Assembly (NCBI RefSeq): GCF_003663885.1
Contig: NZ_RCCE01000001.1
Location: 310,001-374,000, forward strand
Source of the DNA: Litoreibacter meonggei
Lineage (GTDB): Bacteria > Pseudomonadota > Alphaproteobacteria > Rhodobacterales > Rhodobacteraceae
DNA: 64,000 nt
Direction: 5' to 3'
The notes under the pieces were generated by a model. It made no database searches. It had not been told where the DNA came from and was given only the letters and a program-made list of their open reading frames with translations. Shown here in pieces: positions 27,020 through 35,465 of the stretch; positions within the stretch are counted from its first letter, which is position 1; each line of letters opens with the position of its first letter. Made by a program: the position numbers and the translations under genes.

Positions 27020-28606
27020 CTACTCAGCTGCGGCAGTTGCTGCAGTTGCCGTATTATTTTTCATCCAAGCGTCTAGAACGCTAATCTCATTTTTTGTCAT
27101 CCGGAGACCTAGCTTCGATCGTCTCCAGACGACGTCATCAGCCTCTACTGCGTATTCTTTTTCGATCAACCACAAGACTTCCCGCTCGGTCAGGTTTGAT
27201 CCAAAATGTTGGCCCAGGTCCTGTAAAGACTTTGCTCTGGACATGACCTCGCGTGCTTCTTTTCCGTAGGCTCGAACAAGACGTTTCGCCCAAGCTTGAT
27301 CCAAAAATGGAAACTCTTCTGACAGTTGTGCAATCAATTCAGCGACACCATCAACAGGAAAATCGCCACCTGGCAGTGCCACCCCAGCGGTCCAAGGGCC
27401 CGACACTTCTGGGAAAAATTCTGAGATGTCCTTCATCGCACTTTCAGCAAGACAGCGATAGGTTGTAATTTTACCGCCAAAGATGTTCAACGCCGGGGCT
27501 CCGCGGCTTTGGTCAACCTTGAGTACATAATCACGCGTGGCCGACGACGCACTACTTGCACCATCGTCATAGAGCGGGCGTACCCCTGAATATGTCCAAA
27601 CGATATCCCCATCTGTGATTGGTTCTGATAAATAGCGGTTGATAAAATCCAGAAGATAAGCTTGCTCTTCCGGTGTACACTCGGGCTTTGTGCTCGCGCC
27701 ACTATGCTCGACATCAGTCGTCCCGATAAGCGTAAAATCGTTTTCGTAAGGGATTGCGAACGCAATGCGGCCGTCCGTCCCTTGAAAGACATAGCACTTG
27801 TCATGCTCGAATAGACGCTTGGTCACGATGTGACTTCCACGTACAAGGCGTACCCCGCCCTGATAGTTACTTTTCAACGTGCCCCGAAGCACGTCGCCGA
27901 CCCAAGGCCCTGCCGCATTCACAATCACCTTTGCCGTGACGGTCGACGTTTGGCCGGTTTGGCGACCATGCAGCTGAACTGTCCAAATCCCGTCTGCGCA
28001 ATCCGCAATCACGACCTTATGACGCGGCAAAATCGTGGCACCTCTGGCCTCAGCATCACGTGCGTTCAGCACAACAAGCCGCGAGTCTTCAACCCAACAA
28101 TCAGAATACTCGTAGGCTTTCTCAAATTTGTCGACAAGCGGCCTACCTTCTGGAGCACTCCGCAAATCCAAACGACTGGTACCTGGCAAGATGTCTCGTC
28201 CGCCAAGGTTGTCGTAAAGGAAAAGCCCCAAGCGAATGAGCCATGCAGGCCGCCGCCCCTTCATCCAAGGCATAGTGATGTTGAGGATTTTCGAAGCGGG
28301 CGTGGAGAGGTCAAAGCGCATATCCGCGTGGTAGGGCAACACAAATCGCATCGGCCAAGCGATATGCGGCATTGCCTTTAGTAAGGTCTCTCGCTCGATC
28401 AACGCTTCACGAACCAAGCGAAATTCAAAGTACTCCAGATACCGCAATCCACCGTGAAAGAGTTTCGTAGAGGACGCAGATGTCGCCGAGCCAATATCAT
28501 TCATTTCGGCCAAGCAAACTGACAGTCCGCGACCACTTGCGTCACGCGCTATGCCGCAGCCATTGATTCCTCCACCGATGACCAGCAGATCGTAATCCGG
28601 TTCCAT
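27020..28606 (-). CDS. glpD: Glycerol-3-phosphate dehydrogenase GlpD
   Basis: The 528-residue flavoprotein has the FAD motif LLVIGGGINGCGIARDASGRG at the N-terminus and the typical SSTKLFHGGLRYLEYFEFRLVREAL signature. It oxidises glycerol-3-phosphate to dihydroxyacetone phosphate with electrons passed to quinone at the inner membrane. ATG 28606 follows GGGAGGATTTC; a 20-codon upstream extension was rejected. It leads the glp transport operon and is divergent from glpR. Glycerol kinase (glpK) is not in the window. Confidence 0.96.
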   Translation of the reverse strand: MEPDYDLLVIGGGINGCGIARDASGRGLSVCLAEMNDIGSATSASSTKLFHGGLRYLEYFEFRLVREALIERETLLKAMPHIAWPMRFVLPYHADMRFDLSTPASKILNITMPWMKGRRPAWLIRLGLFLYDNLGGRDILPGTSRLDLRSAPEGRPLVDKFEKAYEYSDCWVEDSRLVVLNARDAEARGATILPRHKVVIADCADGIWTVQLHGRQTGQTSTVTAKVIVNAAGPWVGDVLRGTLKSNYQGGVRLVRGSHIVTKRLFEHDKCYVFQGTDGRIAFAIPYENDFTLIGTTDVEHSGASTKPECTPEEQAYLLDFINRYLSEPITDGDIVWTYSGVRPLYDDGASSASSATRDYVLKVDQSRGAPALNIFGGKITTYRCLAESAMKDISEFFPEVSGPWTAGVALPGGDFPVDGVAELIAQLSEEFPFLDQAWAKRLVRAYGKEAREVMSRAKSLQDLGQHFGSNLTEREVLWLIEKEYAVEADDVVWRRSKLGLRMTKNEISVLDAWMKNNTATAATAAAE

Positions 28607-28654
28607 GAAATCCTCCCACACAGGCTCCATCCTGCGCCTGATGAAGCTGACAAC

Positions 28655-28700
28655 AAACGAGCGCAAAGGAAAGTAATAAATGTTCGTTTACGCTCGCTTT
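28655..28700. promoter_or_regulatory. Candidate GlpR operator upstream of glpD
   Basis: AAACGAGCG (28655-28663) and CGCTCG-C-TTT (28691-28700) form an imperfect inverted repeat, with a further TTCGTTT (28683-28689) beside the right arm. DeoR-family GlpR operators often contain TTCG(T/C)TT-like repeats. It lies in the 258-bp divergent gap, close to the glpD side. Repeats are seen; binding is inferred. Confidence 0.45.
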
Positions 28701-28864
28701 AATTTAAACACCTGAATCTATTCAGATTTTAAATCACCACTCCAGCGCTATTTACATGTTTCGATCCCGTGACCTGAGGCATCGCGGGCATTTTGTGACC
28801 GATTTCGTGACTCTTTTTGGATTCGCGCTTAAAGAACCAAAACGGATTAGGGAGAGACTTCGGT

Positions 28865-29623
28865 ATGGTTCAAACGCTGCGTAAGCCAGAGATTATCAAT
28901 ATGGCCCGACGCGAAGGGGTGGTTACCGTCGACAGCCTTGTAGACCATTTTGGCGTGTCACCTCAGACCATCAGAAGAGATCTTACAGAGCTTGCTGACG
29001 CCGGACAACTCGAACGGGTCCATGGCGGCGCCATTCTACCCTCAACAACTGTAAACATCGGGTACAGTGAGCGTCGCGAACTGAACCAAGCCAAAAAAGT
29101 CGATATAGCGCGACTTTGCGCAAAGCAGATTCCAAATGATTGTTCAGTTTTTCTGAATATCGGGACCACAACGGAGGCTGTCGCCATAGAGCTGCTTCGA
29201 CACCAAGGGTTGCTGGTTGTCACGAACAACATGAACATTGCCAATATTCTTTCTGCAAATACAGAAGTCGAAGTCATTGTGACCGGAGGTAACCTTCGCC
29301 GATCTGACGGCGGTCTAGTGGGCGACTTTGCAAAGGCTACGATCCAGCAATTACGGTTCGACTATGCGGTAATCGGCTGCTCCGCTCTGCGTGAAGATGG
29401 CGACATTCTAGACTTTGATGTTCAAGAGGTTGGCGTCAGCAAGACAATTATCCACCAAAGCGAGAAGGTGTTGCTAGCGTCAGATAGCTCGAAATTCGAG
29501 CGCAAAGCCCCTGCTCGAATTGCATCGATGGCTGACGTAGACGTGTTTATCACTGATCGCGGGCTGCCCGATATCTGTGCTGAGTTCTGCCGCACGGTAA
29601 ATACAGAAGTACTATTTGCTTAA
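28865..29623 (+). CDS. glpR: DeoR-family regulator GlpR
   Basis: The 252-residue protein has a DeoR helix-turn-helix (about residues 6-57, VTVDSLVDHFGVSPQTIRRDLTEL) followed by HGGA and the sugar-phosphate-binding DeoRC domain with INIGTTTEAVA-like motif. It represses glycerol genes until glycerol-3-phosphate binds. ATG 28865 follows GGGAGA; an upstream TTG gives an unconvincing extension. It is divergent from glpD. Confidence 0.93.
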   Translation: MVQTLRKPEIINMARREGVVTVDSLVDHFGVSPQTIRRDLTELADAGQLERVHGGAILPSTTVNIGYSERRELNQAKKVDIARLCAKQIPNDCSVFLNIGTTTEAVAIELLRHQGLLVVTNNMNIANILSANTEVEVIVTGGNLRRSDGGLVGDFAKATIQQLRFDYAVIGCSALREDGDILDFDVQEVGVSKTIIHQSEKVLLASDSSKFERKAPARIASMADVDVFITDRGLPDICAEFCRTVNTEVLFA

Positions 29624-29654
29624 AGACCAATTCAATCATCAAAAGCGGAAGGGC

Positions 29655-29950
29655 AGATGCGCCTTAGTGCCTGCCGCAGATGACGAAGTTCAACGACTAC
29701 GCAATGGTGACGTCTACCTGAAAAGCGTGTTGCCTTGATTACGGGCGACGCGCTACATTCAACGGCGCAATGCCAGCACCCTGAATGGCATTTCAAATAC
29801 GATGCCGGCGCTGAAATGGCTGTAACCTCGCGCAGAAGTCTGTTGGAAACCGCATCTGAAAAAAATAGCACCACGTTGGGTAGCCATTTTGCGTTGCCCT
29901 CTTTAGGCCGCGTTACTGCGGAAAATGGGGTGTTCCGCTGGAAGCATTAG
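29655..29950 (+). pseudogene. Remnant of a metallo-beta-lactamase-fold hydrolase
   Basis: From 29735 an open frame reads ITGDALHSTAQCQHPEWHFKYD and then RRSLLETASEKN..GSHFALPSLGRV..FRW, which is the C-terminal third of MBL-fold lactonase/hydrolase proteins (TGD..., HPEW..., RR.LL..., HF..P..G). The metal-binding HxHxDH half is absent. A short piece upstream (29671-29730) in another frame may be an earlier part of the same gene, ended by a stop. This looks like a decayed gene with a lost N-terminus and an internal deletion. It could alternatively encode a useless fragment; there is no good ribosome site. Confidence 0.55.
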
Positions 29951-30049
29951 AACCGCGACGCATGGGCACTGCCGCCTTATCAGCTTGATCAAAGATAACC
30001 CACTCTTCACGCCGGAAGACTAGCAGTAGGGCGCCGACTAGTCGCAGCT

Positions 30050-30466
30050 TCAATCCACATCCACAATTTGATGGACCTCAATCACATTTCCGTCCGGATC
30101 ATAGAAAAACACCTGATGCCATCCTTTCACAGCATTGCTGCCCCAGTCCGAATAAGGCACGCCTTGGGCGTCCAAATGCGCCATGAACGCCTCGATATCA
30201 TCTGTGCGATATGCGATATGCCCGCGGTCCAGCGGATTCACCACCTGCCCCGAACGGAACGAATTTAAGACGTCGCGAGGAGTCAGGTGCATCTGAATAT
30301 CGCCATCGGTCACGAAAGAGACGTCGCCCACCAACCCTTTCTCCTGGTTCAGAGGGGGGAGTGCCGACGGGTCTTCATCTCCAAGCGTAAGCACATCACG
30401 ATAGAAGCGATCCATTTCGGGTACATTGGTCGAGCATAGATTGATATGGTGCAATTTTAGCTTCAT
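30050..30466 (-). CDS. VOC (glyoxalase/bleomycin-resistance fold) family protein
   Basis: The 138-residue protein is one VOC unit: LKLHHINLCSTNVPEMDRFYRDVL at the start, DRGHIAYRTDDIEAFMAHL in the middle, and FFYDPDGNVIEVHQI at the end. The N-terminal His and C-terminal Glu are the usual metal ligands of this fold. Members include glyoxalase I, dioxygenases and resistance proteins; the activity cannot be told. ATG 30466 was chosen because the 63-codon upstream extension lacks domain features; the ribosome site is poor. Confidence 0.8.
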   Translation of the reverse strand: MKLKLHHINLCSTNVPEMDRFYRDVLTLGDEDPSALPPLNQEKGLVGDVSFVTDGDIQMHLTPRDVLNSFRSGQVVNPLDRGHIAYRTDDIEAFMAHLDAQGVPYSDWGSNAVKGWHQVFFYDPDGNVIEVHQIVDVD

Positions 30467-30696
30467 GGCGACAGCGTGACCCAGAGTCAAAGTGCACGCA
30501 AGTCGCCATCTTAGCGTGGTGGTAGCGCTGCTATTGTCGATGCAAACCGTGGTGGCCAGTATACGATACAGCGTTGTCCGCGTTACCCTGCCCGAGCAAG
30601 TGCCGGACTGCGCGAAGGTTGACCAGTTCGCGTCAACATTACTGAACTTCCGCAATGCTGGAAGACCGCTGCGTGAGAATGGTTCAAAAACGCGAC

Positions 30697-31563
30697 CTAA
30701 AGGGCAGCTTCCATAACAGCGTTTTGCGCATGCATAAGAAATGCCTTTGCAGATTTAGCGAAGCAGCTTGGGTGAGACATCGCATCTGAAGATACTTCTT
30801 CCCCGCGCGTTACTGGTGGACAGGGCACAAAGAAAAGATCGGGTTTGCAACGCTCAAGGAGATCGGCGTCGATGCGGAGCGCAGAAAGTTCTGTTTTATC
30901 CTGACAAGTTAGGTTGGAAGGCCAGCAATCGGTAATAATAAGATCCGCGTTTTCGATAACGAGCGGATTGTCTGTAACGCTCCGACGTGTACCGCAGTCA
31001 GCTGCGGGAAACTGTAAGTGCTTTGGCGCCACCTGTACGACGTCTATCGGCAAGGTTTCGGCCGCCTCGAACCATGACCGCGCGATATTGCCTGCCGGAC
31101 CGACCATTGCCACCTGCAATCCATCCCAAGACCCGCGTTTTGAGAGAACAAAGGCGAGATCGCCAAGTATTTCGCACGGGTGGTTATCGTTTGTACGCAA
31201 ATTCAGCACCGGAGCATCAAGTGCGTCGGCAAACTGACGTAGGCGTGACAAACTTGGCGTACGCACAGCAAGAAGATCAAACCAGTTGTCCATGTATCCA
31301 GCCAAATCCTCGACGGCTTCTGCGCCCTCTAACCTGGCCGCGACTGGAACAGTTATGCCACCCATCGCCGCGGCTCCAAGGGCAAGGGCTGTTGGGTTAC
31401 GCCATCCGGGCAATTCTTCTATCAAGCCTATGCGAGCGCCCGCAAGAGTTCGGGGCATGTCGCGATTTTGCCAGCACGTTCCCAATTCAATGGCACGCAC
31501 AGCAAGCCGTTCCAGAGTTGGCAGGTCAATGTCGGAAATCGAAAGCAGGTCACACTTTTTCAC
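30697..31563 (-). CDS. Divergent aspartate/ornithine carbamoyltransferase homologue
   Basis: The 288-residue protein has the two-domain ATCase/OTCase layout. Matches include NHPCEILGDL for the HPCQ loop (about residues 127-136), a VAMVGPAGNIARSW domain-two start, and FVPCPPVTRGEEV for the HCLP..RGEEV site. The carbamoyl-phosphate-binding STRTR motif is replaced by PGWRNPTAL, keeping only the central Arg. The protein is also shorter than usual (about 300-335). Either it uses a different phosphate donor or acceptor, or it is no longer catalytic. It sits alone on the minus strand. Confidence 0.7.
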   Translation of the reverse strand: MKKCDLLSISDIDLPTLERLAVRAIELGTCWQNRDMPRTLAGARIGLIEELPGWRNPTALALGAAAMGGITVPVAARLEGAEAVEDLAGYMDNWFDLLAVRTPSLSRLRQFADALDAPVLNLRTNDNHPCEILGDLAFVLSKRGSWDGLQVAMVGPAGNIARSWFEAAETLPIDVVQVAPKHLQFPAADCGTRRSVTDNPLVIENADLIITDCWPSNLTCQDKTELSALRIDADLLERCKPDLFFVPCPPVTRGEEVSSDAMSHPSCFAKSAKAFLMHAQNAVMEAAL

Positions 31564-31997
31564 GGTTGCCCTCGTCGAGACTAATTGTTTGTTTAGGCCC
31601 TCTTATTGCTATCCGCAGCACCTTTGTCCAAGGAGAAAAATTCACCACGTTAATCCAATGGAGCGCATATGTTTGAAATTCGCGACGCCGCGCGACGTTG
31701 CGGCGAACAACTGAGAACGACCGTGCACGATGCAGTCTCAGACGATGCAATTCAGCTCGAGTTGGACGCCGAGGCGTTTGATCTGACGATACATACTGGA
31801 GCGACGTAGACAGTTGAGCAGTATGAACTGCGCATAAGCTGTGAGCCTACCATCGGCTAACACGAACACACTGAAAATAATGCGGACTGAACCGCTCGCT
31901 ACCTGACCGGGTCGGTCAAAACCCAAGGTTACCTGTTGCCCAATCAGAGACTTGGGTGCAACTTAACGGAATAGTCCAAGAATAGAGGATAGTTCGC
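31564..31997. other. 434-bp gap with a likely gene remnant
   Basis: No intact gene is supported. The right part holds a helix-turn-helix remnant (31738-31926, minus strand). The rest shows nothing recognisable apart from the region just before the LysE gene, which holds its ribosome site (AGAGGATAG). Confidence 0.5.
31738..31926 (-). pseudogene. Remnant of a Fis-type HTH regulator C-terminus
   Basis: The minus strand reads DGRLTAYAQ...RSSMYRQIKRLGV, which matches the C-terminal HTH of Fis-like regulators (DG-LTAAAR-LGVSRSSLYR-IKRLG). Between LTA and RSS there are 11 residues where eight are expected, and small frame changes would restore the usual AQLLNVSRSS pattern. The rest of the gene (AAA+ or sensing domains) is absent. 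A short real protein is possible but unlikely. Confidence 0.4.
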
Positions 31998-32636
31998 ATG
32001 GCTTGGTCCGAGGTTATGACGTTTGTTTTTGTCGCGTCTTTGTTGGTGATGTCCCCCGGCCCGAATGGAGTGCTGATTGCCAAGACCGTACCGACGTCTG
32101 GACGTAGCGCGGGCTTCGCAAATGTTGCAGGCTTTGTGACGGCATTTTATCTGCATGGTGCGCTGTCAGTTCTCGGCATCTCGATCATTCTTGTACAGTC
32201 AGCGACCGCGTTTGCGTTGGTAAAGTATTTAGGCGCTGCATACCTCTGCTGGATCGGCGTCAAAGCACTGTATGCGGCCTATAAAGGCATTGAGACAGCA
32301 GAGAAGATCACACCCGCTAAACGGAAAAGAACGCTCGTGAACGCCTATGTCGAAGGTCTGTTGACCAATGCGCTTAACCCAAAAGTCTCTATGTTCTACC
32401 TTGCGGCGTTTCCGCAATTTATCACCCTCGGTGAAACAACCGCCACCGCATCTTTTCTCCTCGTCTTTGTTCATTCGATGATCAACGCAGTTTGGTTTGG
32501 AGCGATGGTCTTCCTCTTCTCACGACTTACAAAAGTGGCAAGCAGCGGCAATTTTCAGCGCTGGTTGAAAGGCGTGACGGGTGTCGTCTTTGTCGGCTTC
32601 GGACTCAAACTAGCGAGCTACAAACCCAACCTTTGA
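31998..32636 (+). CDS. LysE/RhtB family amino-acid exporter
   Basis: The 212-residue protein has five or six hydrophobic segments and the LysE signature MSPGPNGVLIAKTVPTSGRSAGFANVAGF at residues about 18-46. GLLTNALNPKVSMFYLAAFPQF in the middle is also typical. Members export amino acids such as lysine, threonine or homoserine lactone; the substrate here is unknown. AGAGGATAG precedes the ATG. Confidence 0.9.
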   Translation: MAWSEVMTFVFVASLLVMSPGPNGVLIAKTVPTSGRSAGFANVAGFVTAFYLHGALSVLGISIILVQSATAFALVKYLGAAYLCWIGVKALYAAYKGIETAEKITPAKRKRTLVNAYVEGLLTNALNPKVSMFYLAAFPQFITLGETTATASFLLVFVHSMINAVWFGAMVFLFSRLTKVASSGNFQRWLKGVTGVVFVGFGLKLASYKPNL

Positions 32637-33046
32637 TCCAGTTGTTTACCGACAGCATACCAACCCCGCAGTCTGTGAATTCGGGCTCTAGATTTGCTGC
32701 GTGATGCCTGAATGCCAGACAGTCGCTTGCAAGCGACGGCGCGATGGGCAGTAAATTCTAGCTCGGGCCTGGTTTGACTATGCGTCAGGAGTCTAAGGCG
32801 CGGTCCCGTATTTAGCTGATCGTTACGAAATCCGCGCCTTGACGACATACCCCAAGGTTTCTGACTAGAGTCTTCGTCAACTTTCCGGATAGCGCCATCT
32901 TAAAGTATCGCTATTCACACCACTCAAGAAGCCAATTCTGGCTCAGTCAAAAAACACCAAACTAAAGCGAGATTTGCATATAAACATTTGTAAAGTAAGA
33001 ATAAAATCGCCCAAAGGTAACTGTTCAAACTGAACAAAAGCTATGG
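32637..33046. other. 410-bp gene-free stretch with palindromes beside tRNA-Ser
   Basis: No coding sequence is supported. It holds a perfect 16-bp palindrome (GTCGCTTGCAAGCGAC, 32722-32737) nested in a loose longer inverted repeat (GGGCTCTAGATTTGCTGC-like at 32684 onward against its near-complement around 32748-32765). A second inverted repeat is AAGGCGCGG (32795-32803) with CCGCGCCTT (32832-32840). No copy of the tRNA 3' end was found, so no attachment site is claimed. Confidence 0.45.
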
Positions 33047-33136
33047 TGGCGGAGGAACAGGGATTCGAACCCTGGGAGGACTTTCACCCTCGTCGGTTTT
33101 CAAGACCGGTGCATTCGACCACTCTGCCACTCCTCC
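33047..33136 (-). tRNA. tRNA-Ser(UGA)
   Basis: The complement reads as a 90-base tRNA with a class II long variable arm. The acceptor GGAGGAG pairs with the 3' CTCC-rich arm, the anticodon loop CTTGAAA gives anticodon UGA, the T-loop is GGTTCGAATCCC, and an encoded CCA ends it at 33047-33049. Confidence 0.95.
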
Positions 33137-33357
33137 GACGCACTCGACTTAACCGTGCAAGTTCGATTCTGGAAGCCCCTCCCTGCTCTTAAGTGCACGC
33201 CGAAATTTGCCGACCGCGCAACGGACCGCTTTGCAAAAACAAGTTTATTTAATAGGGTGCGCTCAAAGGGACGCCTTATGTGCAGGCGATCTTGGAAAAT
33301 GTCGCGAAAAGCGACGAAAAATGCGCCGATAGGGTGCTGCGGGCAGAGGGTAAAATT

Positions 33358-34272
33358 ATGGGTCATTATCAGACTATGACACGGGCATGGCGGATAGCGT
33401 TTTTATTGGGGGCCACTGCCACGTTGACCGCCTGCGAAGACGGTCAAGGCTTTGACTTTCTAAAGAAAAAAGAGGCCGGAGAGGTCGCAGCCGTGGAAAC
33501 CGAAGCCGAACTCATTGAGGGTTCAGCAGAAACCATCGAACGCGAAGTCGAAGCCCCCGACGTGTTCCAAGCCAGTGAAGACGGGCTATGGGATGGCCGT
33601 CCGTCGCTTGGCGGGGTCTGGGTCGCCTACCCCGGCGTAAAAGATCCTGAACGCGTAGTGATCCGCAACCTTGCAAACAACAAAACAGTTATCGGTGCCC
33701 TGTTCCGTAGAGAGCGCGACAATCCCGGCCCGAAATTGCAGTTGTCATCTGATGCCGCCCAAACATTGGGTCTCATTGCGGGTCAACCAACAAAAATGAG
33801 CGTCGTGGCCTTGCGCACCGAATCCGTTCCAGTGGAAAAACCGGCGATATCCACCCTCTCTGGCAGCGAAAGCTTACCCGCGCCCGACGCAATCGAGGCG
33901 CAACCGTTGGACCCAATCGCCAAAGCCAAAGCCGCCCTTGACAAGTCGACGGCGGCACCTGCGCCAAAACCGGTGGCCGCACCTGTTCCTAAAGCCACCG
34001 AAGTTGCGGCAGCTCCAGCGCGTAAATCATCGTCCAGCCTAGCCAAACCCTTCATCCAGATCGGCATTTTCTCGGTCAAAGAAAACGCCGACAACACGGC
34101 CACATCGCTCCGCGGAATCGGAATTTTGCCTGCGGTGAAACAAGGCTCCAGCCAAGGCAAGAAATTTTGGCGCGTCGTCGTAGGGCCATCCGGTTCGTCA
34201 TCCGAACGCGCCACCCTACTTAAGAAAGTCAAAGGACTGGGCTTCAACGACGCCTATTTCGTGACCAACTAG
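33358..34272 (+). CDS. SPOR-domain lipoprotein
   Basis: The 304-residue protein starts with a lipoprotein signal (lipobox LTAC, Cys26), so it is anchored to a membrane lipid and exposed in the periplasm. An acidic region, a folded middle part (about residues 75-150) and a Pro/Ala/Lys-rich linker follow. The C-terminal SPOR domain (about 228-304, FIQIGIFSVKENADNTATSLR) binds denuded peptidoglycan glycans at the division site. ATG 33358 is preceded by AGAGGGT. It precedes a D,D-carboxypeptidase gene, a common pair in this group. Confidence 0.85.
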   Translation: MGHYQTMTRAWRIAFLLGATATLTACEDGQGFDFLKKKEAGEVAAVETEAELIEGSAETIEREVEAPDVFQASEDGLWDGRPSLGGVWVAYPGVKDPERVVIRNLANNKTVIGALFRRERDNPGPKLQLSSDAAQTLGLIAGQPTKMSVVALRTESVPVEKPAISTLSGSESLPAPDAIEAQPLDPIAKAKAALDKSTAAPAPKPVAAPVPKATEVAAAPARKSSSSLAKPFIQIGIFSVKENADNTATSLRGIGILPAVKQGSSQGKKFWRVVVGPSGSSSERATLLKKVKGLGFNDAYFVTN

Positions 34273-34295
34273 CAAAGATCAACAAAGGAGCCATC

Positions 34296-35465
34296 ATGGG
34301 CATCCGCGCTGCCACGCTTATCGCCGCACTCTCATCTGCAATCTGCATGAGCTTTACGGCGCAGGCATTTGAAACATCTGCAAAATCCGCAATTGTTCTT
34401 GACCTTGGAACAGACCTGACACTGATGGAAAAAAACGCCGACATGGCGCTTCCACCGGCGTCCATGTCCAAGCTGATGACCCTGAACATGACCTTCGAGG
34501 CCCTTGAAGACGGTCGCCTGTCATTAGACCAACGCCTGCCCGTGTCTGAAGCGGCGCAAGCCTATGGCGGCTCGACCATGTTTCTCAACACCCGCGACCG
34601 CGTGTCGGTCGAAGACCTGATCCGAGGCGTGATCGTTCTGTCCGGCAATGACGCGTCTGCTGTTTTGGCTGAAGCCATCTCCCCCGATGGAACCGAGCGA
34701 GGCTTTGCTCAGATGATGACCGAGCGGGCTCAGGATCTGGGCATGACCAACTCAACCTTTGCAAATTCCAACGGTTGGCCCGCACCTGCACAACGGATGT
34801 CGATGCGTGATCTGGCGATCCTTGCCAAGCGGCTCATTCAGGTGTTCCCCCAGTATTACGGCTACTTCGCGGAAACCGAATTCGCCTATGACAACCGCGC
34901 GCCGGACAATCGCTTTAACCGGAACCCCCTGCTGAAGCTCAATATCGGCGCGGACGGCCTAAAAACCGGACACACATCCGAGGCGGGCTACGGCCTTGTA
35001 GGGTCCGCCAAACAGGGCACGCGGCGCATCGTTTTCGTGATGTCGGGCCTTGGCACCCAGCAGGACCGCGCGTCCGAGAGCGAGCGCATCGCCAACTGGG
35101 CCTTCCGCCAATTCGCCGAGCAGCAGCTTGCAGAGCAAGGTGTTATCATGGCCGAAGCCGAGGTCTGGATGGGCACTGCCGCCAAGGTTGGCCTTGCCGC
35201 CACCGAAGACATTAAAGTGCTGGTGCCCGTGTTGAAAAAGGACAGCGTGACAGCAAAAATCAAATATAGGGGGCCGCTGGAAGCGCCCATCAAAGCAGGT
35301 GACAAGATTGCAGAGTTGATCATTAACGTGCCCGGTATCGGCGATGCGACACACGACCTTGTCGCAACCGAAACGATCGACTCCGGCGGCTTCATGGTTC
35401 GCATACGCACCGCCGCAACGGTGTTGTTCCGTCAACTTACCGGGCAGGCGGCAACTTTCTTTTGA
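34296..35465 (+). CDS. D-alanyl-D-alanine carboxypeptidase (PBP5/6 type)
   Basis: The 389-residue protein has a signal peptide (about residues 1-24) and the three penicillin-binding motifs: SMSK at 56-59 with catalytic Ser56, SGN at 116-118 and KTG at 223-225. The C-terminal beta domain (about 275-360) and terminal amphipathic segment match class-C low-molecular-mass PBPs that trim peptidoglycan stem peptides in the periplasm. It lies 23 bases after the SPOR gene, and its stop overlaps the tmk start. Confidence 0.94.
   Translation: MGIRAATLIAALSSAICMSFTAQAFETSAKSAIVLDLGTDLTLMEKNADMALPPASMSKLMTLNMTFEALEDGRLSLDQRLPVSEAAQAYGGSTMFLNTRDRVSVEDLIRGVIVLSGNDASAVLAEAISPDGTERGFAQMMTERAQDLGMTNSTFANSNGWPAPAQRMSMRDLAILAKRLIQVFPQYYGYFAETEFAYDNRAPDNRFNRNPLLKLNIGADGLKTGHTSEAGYGLVGSAKQGTRRIVFVMSGLGTQQDRASESERIANWAFRQFAEQQLAEQGVIMAEAEVWMGTAAKVGLAATEDIKVLVPVLKKDSVTAKIKYRGPLEAPIKAGDKIAELIINVPGIGDATHDLVATETIDSGGFMVRIRTAATVLFRQLTGQAATFF

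Noticed and set aside
33047-33136. Attachment site for an integrated element at tRNA-Ser
   Set aside because: No second copy of the tRNA 3' end was found in the flanking 3 kb and no integrase gene is present.
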